This document shows positions 32,977 to 41,301 of a DNA stretch of 64,000 bases, piece by piece. A model generated the notes under the pieces. That model was not told where the DNA came from. It ran no database searches and was given only the letters and a program-made list of their open reading frames with translations. The stretch comes from JAJRTA01 sp965603125 (GTDB lineage: Bacteria > Zixibacteria > MSB-5A5 > GN15 > FEB-12). Made by a program: the position numbers and the translations under genes. The number at the start of each line of letters is the position of its first letter. The first letter of the stretch is position 1. The stretch covers positions 1 through 64,000 of the forward strand of contig CBFDBU010000010.1 in the NCBI GenBank assembly GCA_965603125.1, written 5' to 3'.

Positions 32977-34587
32977 TTATTTTAACAGCAGCATCTTTCT
33001 GGAATGAATAGAACCCCCACTACCAAGGCTGTATATGTACACCCCCGATGATACCGGTTTACCACTGGCGTTACAACCATCCCAGAAGGTACGATAATGA
33101 CCCGGCGACAACACTGTGCTGATCAGACGCACCACTTCCTCTCCAAGGATATTGTAAACCGTCAGGGTCGTAAAAGACCGCCGGGGAAGATCAAACTCTA
33201 TCGTCGTCAGAGGATTGAACGGGTTGGGGTAGTTGTGGGACAAATGAACACCATCCGGGAACGACGGCTCATGCTCATACAAAACCTCAGTCGCCGGATC
33301 CTGCCACCCGGCAAAGATATTCACCTCAGCACACCAGTTATTGCGGGATGGCAACGAAAAAGCAGCAAAATCATCAATCCCATCACCATTGAAATCACCA
33401 ATCCCAGTAACCTCAAAACCCAAAAGGTACTCGACACCAGGCAATACACCCTCAGTTATGAAAACATCTGCGTACATGAAGCTGTCAACATCAGGACCAC
33501 CCAAGAACAAATGCAACTCTCTCGTCAGAGGATCGCTCGCTATGATATCAGGGTGAGTATCGTTGTTGACATCTCCGGCCGAAGCCACACACTGCGGTGA
33601 TATATGGGAATAACCTCCTGAACGGGCAATGTCTATTATCACGTCGAGCTTATCGTCGAAATAGGGACCACCAAAGTAAACCCCATAGGGATCATTGGTT
33701 CCCCCGGCAATGTAAATGTCCTCATACCCATCAGCATTGTAGTCGCCAACCGGGACAAGGTGGATGCCAAAGTCGGATGACGGGCGCCATATCTCATAAT
33801 CCGCGACTGTGTCAAAATCAGGTCCGCCCCAATAGAATCTGACCCAGCCGGAATCGCGGTAGAGTCGTGAGGAGATGGCCAAATCAGAATGGCCATCCCC
33901 GTTGAAGTCGCCCGAAGCAAGTTTGAAGCCCAGGCTCTCGGTAGTGTCTGGTATAACGTACTCAGGAATTGTGTCCCGTTCGCTGTCAATCCGATAGACA
34001 TTCACCGGACCACCGTTGACATCCGAACTCACAGGCAGATCAAGGATACCGTCTCCATCGAAGTCAGCAGCCTGGCCGGCAAACGAAAACATGTTTGGAA
34101 TCACGAGATCCGGCTCATCATCGAGAACCGGACCGCCAAAGTAGAGGTTGTAATTGGTCTGTGTACTTGAAATCCACCAGTACATTCCTATATCAGTATA
34201 ACCGTCTCCGTTAACATCACCGATGGCGCCGGGCCTTGCTTCGAAATTGGGTAGTATGAGGTCAGCAATGCTGTCAGGGTTCCTCCCGCCATAGAACACA
34301 TGGGCGGGCCACGGCGGCAGAGAATTCTGTATCCATGTGGACAAAAGGATGTCGGTACAACCGTCACCGTTGATATCCCCAAGTGGCACAATCTCTTTGC
34401 CGAACCAACCCATGGGAATGGAGCCACTGAGAACAATCAGGCGCTCCACCGAGTCAATCCCGGCCCGGTCAGTCGGGTAGATCGGCGAGATCCAATCAGC
34501 CCCGACAGACCCCGCGAGCCCCACAACGGCGCACAGCAGCCAGCTACTGACTAACGCACCAACCCTTCTACGTCTCAAGCAACTCAA
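32977..34587 (-). CDS. Secreted FG-GAP/VCBS repeat protein with C-terminal sorting-type domain
   Basis: A 536-residue protein. Signal peptide about residues 1-30 (LVSSWLLCAVVGLAGSVGA). Then at least seven FG-GAP/integrin-like blades with Ca-binding DxNxDG or DxDGDG loops (GDINGDGCTD, GDVNGDGYTD, ADFDGDGILD, GDFNGDGHSD, GDYNADGYED, GDVNNDTHPD, GDFNGDGIDD). The last about 85 residues (LSHNYPNPFNPLTTIEFDLP..., GVYIYSLGSGG...KMLLLK) match the FlgD-like/type IX-style sorting domain common in the FCB group. Start TTG at 34587 with AAAGGGGTGA just upstream. The exosortase cluster lies divergent upstream. Confidence 0.85.
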   Translation of the reverse strand: MSCLRRRRVGALVSSWLLCAVVGLAGSVGADWISPIYPTDRAGIDSVERLIVLSGSIPMGWFGKEIVPLGDINGDGCTDILLSTWIQNSLPPWPAHVFYGGRNPDSIADLILPNFEARPGAIGDVNGDGYTDIGMYWWISSTQTNYNLYFGGPVLDDEPDLVIPNMFSFAGQAADFDGDGILDLPVSSDVNGGPVNVYRIDSERDTIPEYVIPDTTESLGFKLASGDFNGDGHSDLAISSRLYRDSGWVRFYWGGPDFDTVADYEIWRPSSDFGIHLVPVGDYNADGYEDIYIAGGTNDPYGVYFGGPYFDDKLDVIIDIARSGGYSHISPQCVASAGDVNNDTHPDIIASDPLTRELHLFLGGPDVDSFMYADVFITEGVLPGVEYLLGFEVTGIGDFNGDGIDDFAAFSLPSRNNWCAEVNIFAGWQDPATEVLYEHEPSFPDGVHLSHNYPNPFNPLTTIEFDLPRRSFTTLTVYNILGEEVVRLISTVLSPGHYRTFWDGCNASGKPVSSGVYIYSLGSGGSIHSRKMLLLK

Positions 34588-34918
34588 AAACCATCACCCC
34601 TTTCAATCACACATAAGAAGCGCCGTGATCTGCCCCTTGTCAAGCGGATAAACAACGACTGACGCGTGGCGGTCCGTGTTCCCGTAGGCGACATACCCCC
34701 GGTCTGCCCCTGCTCCCACTTCAGTTGTAGGTCGAGACGCCTGAGGTCTCGGTAACCAGTATCAGGCCCACAAGGGGCTTGATCTACAAGAGCTGCGTCT
34801 GGCGTCGGTGCGGCCGATCAGACCGGTTCAGCCCGATCCGACATCTGTCGATTATCGATTAATAGTTTGCCACGCATCGTTGAGGGCATTAGTGTTCAGT
34901 GGAATCAGGATGAATGAC
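34588..34918. other. Divergent intergenic region before the exosortase cluster
   Basis: 330 nt without a gene. It holds a perfect 6-bp hairpin CGAGAC-gcctgag-GTCTCG at 34733-34751, an AT-rich stretch with TTAATAG near 34858-34864, and on the minus strand a TTGACA (34643-34638) upstream of the FG-GAP gene. I see no convincing -10 for either direction. Confidence 0.5.
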
Positions 34919-35758
34919 ATGGGATCTACAACCACCGTTGAGGCAAGAAAAACCGCGTTCTTATGGCTTCCCTTTCTGGTGCTGCCGGCAATCTACCTGC
35001 CTGCGCTGTACGATCTTGTGGTCGATTGGTACAGCGATCCCAATTACTCACACGGCTTCTTGATTCCGATCATATCCGGTTTCCTGCTATGGAAAAAGCG
35101 GGAAGCCATTCTGTCGGCTCCACGCGCTACCGACAACGGCGGGCTCGTGGTGCTGGTCGCCGGACTGCTGCTCTTTGTGGCGGCCAACGGCGCCGCGGAG
35201 TACTTCACTATCCGACTGTCTCTGCTGGTCACGTTTATCGGCCTGGTTTACTACTTGTTCGGCAGGGAGATCGTGAAGCTGGCGAGGTTTGAGTTGTTGT
35301 TCCTGGTTTTCATGATACCCGTGCCTTACTTGATTTACTACGCCACCACTGTCCCCATGCAGCTCTTAGCCTCCAAGATTACCGTCTGGGCCTTAAACGT
35401 CCTTGGGGCGGGAGCGTTCCGGCAGGGAAACATCATTTACCTCGGGGACACCGCCCTGGAGGTAGCCGAGGCATGCTCCGGAATGCGGTCGCTGGTGTCG
35501 CTGTTGGCGTTAGGGTGTCTTTATGCCCACCTGTCGCAGAAGCGCCCGTCAGCCAAATTGATACTGTTCGCATCAACGGTACCCATCGCCGTTATCGGAA
35601 ATGCGTTCCGGGTTTTTGTCACCTCGCTTCTCGCCTACACCGTGACCGAAAACGTCACCGACGAGCCGCTCCATACCATTTTGGGGCTGTCGGTGTTTGT
35701 AGTGGCGTTTGTCCTGCTGTTCATTCTGGCGACCGTTCTGCGGAGGCTGTTCCGATGA
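34919..35758 (+). CDS. Exosortase (XrtA/EpsH family)
   Basis: A 279-residue membrane protein with about eight helices. Exosortases are transpeptidase-like proteins that process PEP-CTERM-type tails and act with exopolysaccharide export. The conserved triad is present: Cys186 (VAEACSGMRSL), Arg231 (IAVIGNAFRVF) and His252 (EPLHTILGLSVF). YSDPNYSHGFLIP near the N-terminus is also typical. ATG 34919 is chosen for its AGGA 8 nt upstream; ATG 34910 is the alternative. The epsI gene overlaps its stop by 4 nt. No PEP-CTERM substrate is visible in the window. Confidence 0.93.
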   Translation: MGSTTTVEARKTAFLWLPFLVLPAIYLPALYDLVVDWYSDPNYSHGFLIPIISGFLLWKKREAILSAPRATDNGGLVVLVAGLLLFVAANGAAEYFTIRLSLLVTFIGLVYYLFGREIVKLARFELLFLVFMIPVPYLIYYATTVPMQLLASKITVWALNVLGAGAFRQGNIIYLGDTALEVAEACSGMRSLVSLLALGCLYAHLSQKRPSAKLILFASTVPIAVIGNAFRVFVTSLLAYTVTENVTDEPLHTILGLSVFVVAFVLLFILATVLRRLFR

Positions 35759-36393
35759 GGATGCCGGTATTGCTGTCAACAGCGCTCCTGCTTGTGGGCG
35801 GCGCTTTCGGTAATTACCTGCGATACGTGGAGCAGAAACCTGACCGATGGCCGTCTTTCGAGTCCATTCCGTATGAGGCGGGCGGCTATTTTGGGGAGGA
35901 ACGTCGCCTGGCGGAATATAACTACGAGGTTCTTCGGTCGGATACGACTACTTTGAGGTTGTACCGGGGCGCCGACGGCAGCCCGCTGTGGCTGCTGATC
36001 GCGTATTTTTCCTCCCAGAAATACGGCAGCCAGATTCATTCGCCCAAACACTGTCTTCCCGGCGGCGGCTGGAAAATCGAGAAACTGGAGCAATTCCGGC
36101 TGCCACTCCCGGGCGGCTACAAAACGGTCAATCGTCTTGTCATCACCACTGAAGGTCGCAACCAGGCCATGTTCTACTGGTACCAGACCCGCGGGGGCAG
36201 CCTGAGCAACGAGTTTGCTCTCAAGTGGGACCTGGCCAAAAACTCGCTGCTTCTGCGTCCCACCGACGCCGCCTTCATTCGCCTGACATTGCCCATCGAG
36301 CAGGGTGATCTCGAGGCTGCCTCAAAGAGAGCGGCTGACTTCCTGGCAACCTTCTACTCCGGAATGAACCGGGCTTTGCCTTTCGGTAATTAG
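35755..36393 (+). CDS. EpsI-type exosortase-associated protein
   Basis: A 212-residue protein with an N-terminal hydrophobic segment (MPVLLSTALLLVGGAFG) and the EpsI/DUF3485 core: ANYNYEVLRSD-like stretch, YFSSQKYGSQIHSPKHCLPGGGW with the conserved Cys-His region, and FYWYQTRG. It is normally either fused to or adjacent to exosortase, and is thought to take part in exopolysaccharide production or processing; its exact job is unknown. It overlaps the exosortase gene by ATGA, so expression is coupled. Confidence 0.93.
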   Translation: MRMPVLLSTALLLVGGAFGNYLRYVEQKPDRWPSFESIPYEAGGYFGEERRLAEYNYEVLRSDTTTLRLYRGADGSPLWLLIAYFSSQKYGSQIHSPKHCLPGGGWKIEKLEQFRLPLPGGYKTVNRLVITTEGRNQAMFYWYQTRGGSLSNEFALKWDLAKNSLLLRPTDAAFIRLTLPIEQGDLEAASKRAADFLATFYSGMNRALPFGN

Positions 36394-36430
36394 AGCTTGA
36401 ACCGCATCTCCCGGAGGGTTATTATCCGAC

Positions 36431-37300
36431 ATGCTGCTATCCCTCTTCAAGCTCGCCCGCCCGACCCAGTGGCTGAAGAACAGCGTCGTGCTGGCGGCGC
36501 TGATATTCGCCGGCGAGGCTACCGACATCCACCATATCGAGATTGCCCTGATCGCCACAGCCCTTTTCTGCCTGATGTCTTCGGCTGTCTACACCCTAAA
36601 CGATCTGATTGACCGCGAAAAGGATGTTCAGCACCCGCTGAAAAGGGAACGACCGCTGGCCTCCGGATCGGTGTCGGCGGGGGCAGCGGTTGTATTCATG
36701 ACCCTGCTTTGCGTCGTAGCGCTGGCCGGCGCCTGGTACATCAATCCATACTTTTTCATCACCGGCGTCATCTACATAGCTCTGAACGTGGTATACAGCC
36801 TGTGGTGGAAGAACGTCGTGATTCTCGACGTCATGAGTATTGCTGTCGGTTTCGTCCTGCGAGCCTATGCGGGCGCTTTTGCCATCGGCGTCCCGGCGTC
36901 CAAATGGCTGTTGATCAACGCTCTCTTTCTGGCCCTGTTTCTGGCCCTGGGCAAGCGCAGACACGAACTCGTTTTTCTGGAAGACGCCGAGGCGCACAGG
37001 AAAATCCTCAGTCGGTATTCACCGTATCTGCTGGATCAGTTGATCGGTATCGTCACCGCCTCGGTGGTTGTCGTGTACATGCTCTACTCCTTCTCGGCGG
37101 AAGTATCCACCAAGCTGGGAACGGAGAACTTGTTTCTGACCATTCCCTTCGTTGTGTACGGGATATTCCGCTATCTCTACCTGATCCATAAGGAGGAGCG
37201 GGGTGGGTCGCCCACGAGAGTTCTGATCAGCGACAGGCCGCTGCTGGTCGATGTCATCCTCTGGCTGGTAACAGTGATAATCGTACTCTATATCGCATGA
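36431..37300 (+). CDS. UbiA-family polyprenyl-phosphate sugar transferase (decaprenyl-phosphate phosphoribosyltransferase-like)
   Basis: A 289-residue membrane protein with about nine helices. The first UbiA Asp motif reads NDLIDREKDVQHPLKRERPLASG. The second, MSIAVGFVLRAYAGAFAIGVPAS, has no acidic pair, as in DPPR synthases (Rv3806c type), which attach phosphoribose to decaprenyl phosphate. Such products are donors for GT-C arabinofuranosyltransferases, like the two at 16102 and 17842 (inference). CCGGAGGG lies upstream of the ATG. It follows epsI by 37 nt and overlaps the next gene by 4 nt. Confidence 0.85.
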   Translation: MLLSLFKLARPTQWLKNSVVLAALIFAGEATDIHHIEIALIATALFCLMSSAVYTLNDLIDREKDVQHPLKRERPLASGSVSAGAAVVFMTLLCVVALAGAWYINPYFFITGVIYIALNVVYSLWWKNVVILDVMSIAVGFVLRAYAGAFAIGVPASKWLLINALFLALFLALGKRRHELVFLEDAEAHRKILSRYSPYLLDQLIGIVTASVVVVYMLYSFSAEVSTKLGTENLFLTIPFVVYGIFRYLYLIHKEERGGSPTRVLISDRPLLVDVILWLVTVIIVLYIA

Positions 37301-38259
37301 GAAGCAAAATGACAGAATATCTCAAAAAAACCGTCTGGCCGCTCTGCGCGGGGGCACTGATGATCGCCTCCTGCGGGAAAGAGGAAGCGGAAACACCGAA
37401 GCCTCAACCCGCCGAGGAACATGTAGTAGTGCCTGCCGAGCCGGTTATTCACGTCGACACGCTGATGCCGCCCACTATCGAATCGTATGACCTCCTGCTT
37501 ACCGACGCCGTGACAACCGTGCCGGCATCCGGTATCGAAGACTACGTCGGCGAGACTGCGCGCGACTATACGGCCTACGGAGCACTGGCTCTGGCATCGG
37601 CCACGTACACGGTAAAGCAGATTCCGGTCTATGCCGAGGTCGTCCAGTTTCTCACGCCCGTGGATGCGTACGGATTCTATGCTCGCCTGAGACCCGACGG
37701 CATTGAGTTGCTGTCTCTCGGCGCCGAGGGATACGCTAACGGCAACAGCCTGTATTTCACAGCCGGGGAATACGCCGTCACCGTGTCGGTACAGGAAGAT
37801 ACAAAAGAACAGCATGAGGCCAGGTCGCTGCTGGCGCACGAGATCAACAGCCGCATTACACAATGCCTGACGCCACAGTTCTTCCTTTTGTTTCCCTCCA
37901 ACCACCGGGTCCTTCCCTCCATGAAGTACTACACCAATCAGTACTTGGGGATCGCCGGGATCGACTCGGTCTATACCATCTCGTACCTGATGGAAGGCGA
38001 CTCGGCGGTGTTCTTTCTCACCGTTGATCTAACCGGCAAGAAGTACATCGGGCTGAAAGAGTATGCCCGCTCCCTGGGCGAAATAACCCCGGCGCCGGAA
38101 TCGTTTCCTTACTACGAGCGCAGCGGCTTCATCTTTGATCATCCCGACCACGGACGGATAGTGGCCGGCCTGGTGCGCGGCAAGCTGGTGGGGATTGTCC
38201 CCTACCGGCATGAAAGCTACGAACATCTCGGTTCACTTTGGGTGACAGGACTTCTTTAG
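37297..38259 (+). CDS. Lipoprotein of the DUF6599 type
   Basis: A 320-residue lipoprotein. Lipobox MIASC at Cys26. The mature part has two similar halves with FLTPVDAYGFYARLRPDG, LYFTAGEYAVTVSV and YYERSGFIFDHPDH blocks, recalling the DUF6599 family, whose function is not known. Through ATGA overlap it belongs to the exosortase/UbiA operon and may be a periplasmic partner in glycan handling (inference). Ends the operon; no clear terminator is seen after it. Confidence 0.7.
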   Translation: MRSKMTEYLKKTVWPLCAGALMIASCGKEEAETPKPQPAEEHVVVPAEPVIHVDTLMPPTIESYDLLLTDAVTTVPASGIEDYVGETARDYTAYGALALASATYTVKQIPVYAEVVQFLTPVDAYGFYARLRPDGIELLSLGAEGYANGNSLYFTAGEYAVTVSVQEDTKEQHEARSLLAHEINSRITQCLTPQFFLLFPSNHRVLPSMKYYTNQYLGIAGIDSVYTISYLMEGDSAVFFLTVDLTGKKYIGLKEYARSLGEITPAPESFPYYERSGFIFDHPDHGRIVAGLVRGKLVGIVPYRHESYEHLGSLWVTGLL

Positions 38260-38448
38260 CGCAGGCGGGGCATTTCCTAGGGCATGGTTTCGCTGGTTGG
38301 GTGGGGAGTTTGGAGTTTGATTTGTCTCGCCACCTTATCTGTAAGTCTATATCCCACAATAAGCTCGAATGATGTGCAACCGTTTTGGTCACTATCTGGC
38401 TACAATGAATTCTTTGAAAAGAGTAATTCTGCGGGTATGTTTACACTT

Positions 38449-38488
38449 GATTATCGATCTCAAATAGAGTACATTTGTACCGATAATC
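38449..38488. promoter_or_regulatory. Candidate operator upstream of the MNT-HEPN island
   Basis: Perfect inverted repeat GATTATCG (38449-38456) and CGATAATC (38481-38488), with a second perfect palindrome GTACA-tt-TGTAC (38469-38480) between them. The site lies 40 nt before the start of a gene whose product has a winged-helix domain, so autoregulation is plausible. The 38260-38527 gap is AT-rich with no other gene. Confidence 0.5.
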
Positions 38489-38527
38489 GTATTGTATGTA
38501 TCGAAAGCAGAATCGGTTGTATCAAAA

Positions 38528-39166
38528 ATGTGTCCAAGCGAACCAAAAAGCAAACCGCTGATCGGCATCGGGTCCGGAATCGGTGAGGCTCTGTTTCCCA
38601 AGATTCGCAGAAAGGTTCTTGCGCTGTTTCTGCTTAATCCCGAAAAGCACTTTTATTTCAGGGAAACGGTTAGACTGCTGGGGGATACACCCGGTTCGCT
38701 TCTGCGCGAACTCAAATCGTTGACGGAAGCTGGGATCCTCACTATGGAGCCGATCGGCATCCAAAAGTTCTATCGGGCGAACACTGAAAGTCCCGTATTC
38801 AGCGAGTTGAGATCAATTGCCGAGAAGACATTCGGAGTAGCTGATGTATTCCGCGACGTTCTCCGCACTCAGGGAAAGGAACAAATCGACGTCGCCTGCA
38901 TCTATGGTTCAATTGCCAGTGGTCACGATACTAGCTCCAGCGACATTGATCTGATGGTAATCGGCTCATTGCCGTTTCGTGAACTGGTGTCCATTCTGAA
39001 GCCGATTGAAGAGAACATGCAGCGACCGGTGAATCCAACGCTTTATTCGATTGTTGAGTTTAAGACCAAAGTGCGCCAAAAGAACAATTTCCTTCACAAT
39101 GTAATGGAATCTGAAAAACTGTTCATATTGGGGACCAAGGATGACCTTGCAAGACTGGCTGAATAA
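38528..39166 (+). CDS. Winged-helix plus MNT minimal nucleotidyltransferase
   Basis: A 212-residue protein. N-terminal winged helix (VLALFLLNPEKHFYFRETVRLL, SLLRELKSLTEAGILTME) followed by a minimal nucleotidyltransferase domain with CIYGSIASGHDTSSSDIDLMVIG: Gly-Ser at about 127-128 and the metal Asp residues at about 139 and 141. In MNT/HEPN toxin-antitoxin pairs the MNT protein modifies the HEPN toxin by adenylylation. The HEPN gene starts inside its 3' end (26-nt overlap). The start at 38528 has no strong ribosome site. Composition is AT-richer than the flanks, suggesting transfer. Confidence 0.85.
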   Translation: MCPSEPKSKPLIGIGSGIGEALFPKIRRKVLALFLLNPEKHFYFRETVRLLGDTPGSLLRELKSLTEAGILTMEPIGIQKFYRANTESPVFSELRSIAEKTFGVADVFRDVLRTQGKEQIDVACIYGSIASGHDTSSSDIDLMVIGSLPFRELVSILKPIEENMQRPVNPTLYSIVEFKTKVRQKNNFLHNVMESEKLFILGTKDDLARLAE

Positions 39167-39575
39167 CGGTTGGCTTAAACGACATACCTCGAGCCCGCAG
39201 GAAATCAAAGACTTGCTTGACAAGGTCGATCGGGATATTGCTGAGGCTGCAAAAGAAGAGATCACGCTCGACTGGAGATTGGCGATAGCTTACAATGCCT
39301 GTCTCGGCTGTGCGACAATTGCTCTGCGAGCGAGCGGCTATCGAATGCCAGGAGGCACAGGCCGGCACTATCGAACGATTCAATCATTGAGATTCACTAT
39401 TAATCCAGATTCCGACATTATCATATCGCTGGAAGCGACCAGCAAGAAGAGAGCTACGGTCAGTTACGATGCCGCCGGAAGGGTGACTGAGGCCGAGGTT
39501 GAAGAAGCACGGAGGCTCGCCGAAGATATTCTTGAGCTTCTTCAGCGATGGCTGGATGAGCGTCTTTCGACTTAA
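39141..39575 (+). CDS. HEPN-domain protein (probable toxin partner of MNT)
   Basis: A 144-residue helical protein. LAIAYNACLGCATIALRASGYR, RHYRTIQSL and KRATVSYDAAG follow the HEPN pattern, in which an R-x4-6-H/Y pair (here around Arg104 and Tyr109) makes an RNase-type active site. In this family the HEPN partner is usually the toxin and the MNT protein its neutraliser. The clear GSH-type catalytic His is not present, so activity cannot be assumed. It overlaps the MNT gene by 26 nt; AAGG lies at the start codon, so coupling is likely. Confidence 0.75.
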   Translation: MTLQDWLNNGWLKRHTSSPQEIKDLLDKVDRDIAEAAKEEITLDWRLAIAYNACLGCATIALRASGYRMPGGTGRHYRTIQSLRFTINPDSDIIISLEATSKKRATVSYDAAGRVTEAEVEEARRLAEDILELLQRWLDERLST

Positions 39576-39596
39576 CCCCCTTATAGCGGATTACCT

Positions 39597-40214
39597 ATGA
39601 AACTCTCGTTCTGGTGTGAGGGTGAAAACATAAGCATTGCTTTTCGGGAAGTCCGACTCAAGTTCGAAGATGTGGTTTACCAAAATGTGTTTATCTGCAA
39701 GAACAATAGGACCGTAGCGCAAACAATCCTGCACAAGCGCTATCAGAATCTGGCGTCGCGTGCGAAGCAGGATTACTCTCAAGCGCTACAGATACCAATA
39801 GGAACCTTCCTTTTGAACTTGAAGAATCAAGGCGATGCCTTCTACAAAGAATTTCTGAATGACTGCGGCGACCTCGTGTATTGTAGGTTTTGCATAGCTG
39901 ACGAGGAACGGCGAAAGAAGCGGGGTATTTACATTTATACCGTCGGTAAAGAAATCCGGTATGTAGGCCGGTGTTTGAATTCGTTTGAAAGGCGGATCAA
40001 CAACGGACATGGACGTATTTCACCCAAAAGCTGCTTTATCGATGGTCAGAAGACAGATTGCCACCTGAACAACCTTGCGCTAAAGAACAAGGACAAATTG
40101 CAGTTGTTCGCTGCCGTAATTAAAGATGCGGAGCGAATTAAGAAACTCGAACGCTGCATGATAAGAGAGTGTAACCCACTCTGGAATATCGCCCTTAGGC
40201 GCGGAAAGAACTGA
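39597..40214 (+). CDS. GIY-YIG nuclease-domain protein next to MNT-HEPN
   Basis: A 205-residue protein. The C-terminal half has GIY-YIG: Gly110-Ile111-Tyr112 (RGIYIYTVG), Tyr122-Val123-Gly124 (RYVGRC), an Arg at 132-133 and His138 (ERRINNGHG), Glu185 (KKLERCMI) and Asn193/Asn197 near the end. These are the catalytic positions of GIY-YIG endonucleases. The first ~105 residues are unfamiliar, with paired Cys (CGDLVYCRFC). It starts 21 nt after the HEPN stop, so it is part of the island. Whether it is a defence effector or a regulator is unknown. Confidence 0.7.
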   Translation: MKLSFWCEGENISIAFREVRLKFEDVVYQNVFICKNNRTVAQTILHKRYQNLASRAKQDYSQALQIPIGTFLLNLKNQGDAFYKEFLNDCGDLVYCRFCIADEERRKKRGIYIYTVGKEIRYVGRCLNSFERRINNGHGRISPKSCFIDGQKTDCHLNNLALKNKDKLQLFAAVIKDAERIKKLERCMIRECNPLWNIALRRGKN

Positions 40215-40458
40215 CTAAGAGTATGATGAATGCGACCTGCACCATGTGAGTCTTGACCCAAAGTGGTGTCCACATGCCGTAAATAAATGCCAAGCCTGAC
40301 TGCTGTCAAGGATTCTATCTACAGGCAAACAGCGATACGCCAATGATTCACACGCTGAATCAGATGTCCGGGCTGAACTGGCTGACGCTCACACCCTGAT
40401 GCTGGATGCCGGGCTGTGCCGCTCGTAGGCGGCCAAGGCCAGATGTCGGTAACTCCTG
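40215..40458. other. Intergenic region after the nuclease gene
   Basis: 244 nt without a gene. It holds one perfect 7-bp hairpin, TGATTCA-cacgc-TGAATCA at 40343-40361. There is no T run, so I do not call it a terminator. Confidence 0.4.
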
Positions 40459-40887
40459 CTACTCATCGCTGCCCGCGACAACTGAGCCATCGCCGGTATC
40501 GATGATCCATGCCGTCCAACGACGATACCCGGCTCTGGCCTTCACTTTGTAGATGTGGTCGGCCCGGGCAAAAAACTCCAGCACAACAGGGGCGCTTGAT
40601 GTCCCTTTCCGTGACCGATAGTTCACCGTCACCGAATGATGACCGGGGAGCAGCTCCACGTATTTCTTGTTTATGGCGAAATGACCCTTGTCGTAAGAGT
40701 CGATCGCCGTCACGTGGACGCTCTTATGAGACAGGTCGAGCCGGGCGACCTGATGCGAAGCCCGTGGGGGACCTTCATACAGCACGAGCGTCCCCTTGGC
40801 ACCACACGATACAAGTACCAGCAGCAGAGAAACACATACGCCTTCAATAAGCGCAACGGCGCGGGCTGCTTGATTTCTATGAGTCAC
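40459..40887 (-). CDS. Small lipoprotein of unknown function
   Basis: A 142-residue protein. After an N-terminal hydrophobic stretch (VCVSLLLVLVSC) Cys28 sits in a lipobox. The rest is a beta-rich domain (VELLPGHHSVTVNYRS, VVLEFFARADHIYKVKARAG), similar in layout to small proteins with one fibronectin-like sandwich. No known family is recognised. Start GTG at 40887 with AGAAAGAAG upstream. It lies between the nuclease island and tRNA-Gly. Confidence 0.7.
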   Translation of the reverse strand: MTHRNQAARAVALIEGVCVSLLLVLVSCGAKGTLVLYEGPPRASHQVARLDLSHKSVHVTAIDSYDKGHFAINKKYVELLPGHHSVTVNYRSRKGTSSAPVVLEFFARADHIYKVKARAGYRRWTAWIIDTGDGSVVAGSDE

Positions 40888-41007
40888 TTGTGACTTCTTT
40901 CTCCGGGCTTGGCATAATAGCAGGATCGCGCGGATCCTGCCGTTCTATTTGGCAGGCTTACCGGGATGCTGCCTATGAACGATGCCGCGCCGGGGCGGCG
41001 ATCTATA

Positions 41008-41080
41008 AGCGGGAGACGGGGTTCGAACCCGCGACCAACAGCTTGGAAGGCTGTGACTCTGCCACCTGAGTTACTCCCGC
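41008..41080 (-). tRNA. tRNA-Gly (anticodon TCC)
   Basis: Acceptor stem GCGGGAG/CTCCCGC, discriminator T, anticodon arm ACAGC-CTTCCAA-GCTGT and T-arm GCGGGTTCGAACCCCGT. A mismatch pair or two is tolerated in the T-arm. CCA is not encoded. Confidence 0.95.
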
Positions 41081-41250
41081 TTGCGGTTGACAAGCTATCC
41101 TTGATGGCCCGCGTTGGCAAGCGCTTTTTGCTGCGTCCTGGCTGATGTGGGCGTCGGTCACAGGCAGCCACGCGTAATATCAGGACCGGTTGCTTGTAAC
41201 GAAAGCAGTCACGAGAACCGGCGCGCAACACCTGTTTCCCAAAGAATCGG

Positions 41251-41279
41251 TTGAAATCTCAGCCGGGATTATATAAAAT
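41251..41279 (+). promoter_or_regulatory. Promoter of the truncated cysteine synthase gene
   Basis: TTGAAA at 41251-41256, 17-nt spacer, TAAAAT at 41274-41279, with the ATG at 41302. Confidence 0.6.
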
Positions 41280-41301
41280 GGGATGCCCTTGAGACAAGAC
41301 C

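Noticed and set aside
38260..38448. Possible extra promoter or ORF in the gap before the MNT gene
   Set aside because: AT-rich but no complete -35/-10 pair or start with ribosome site could be shown.
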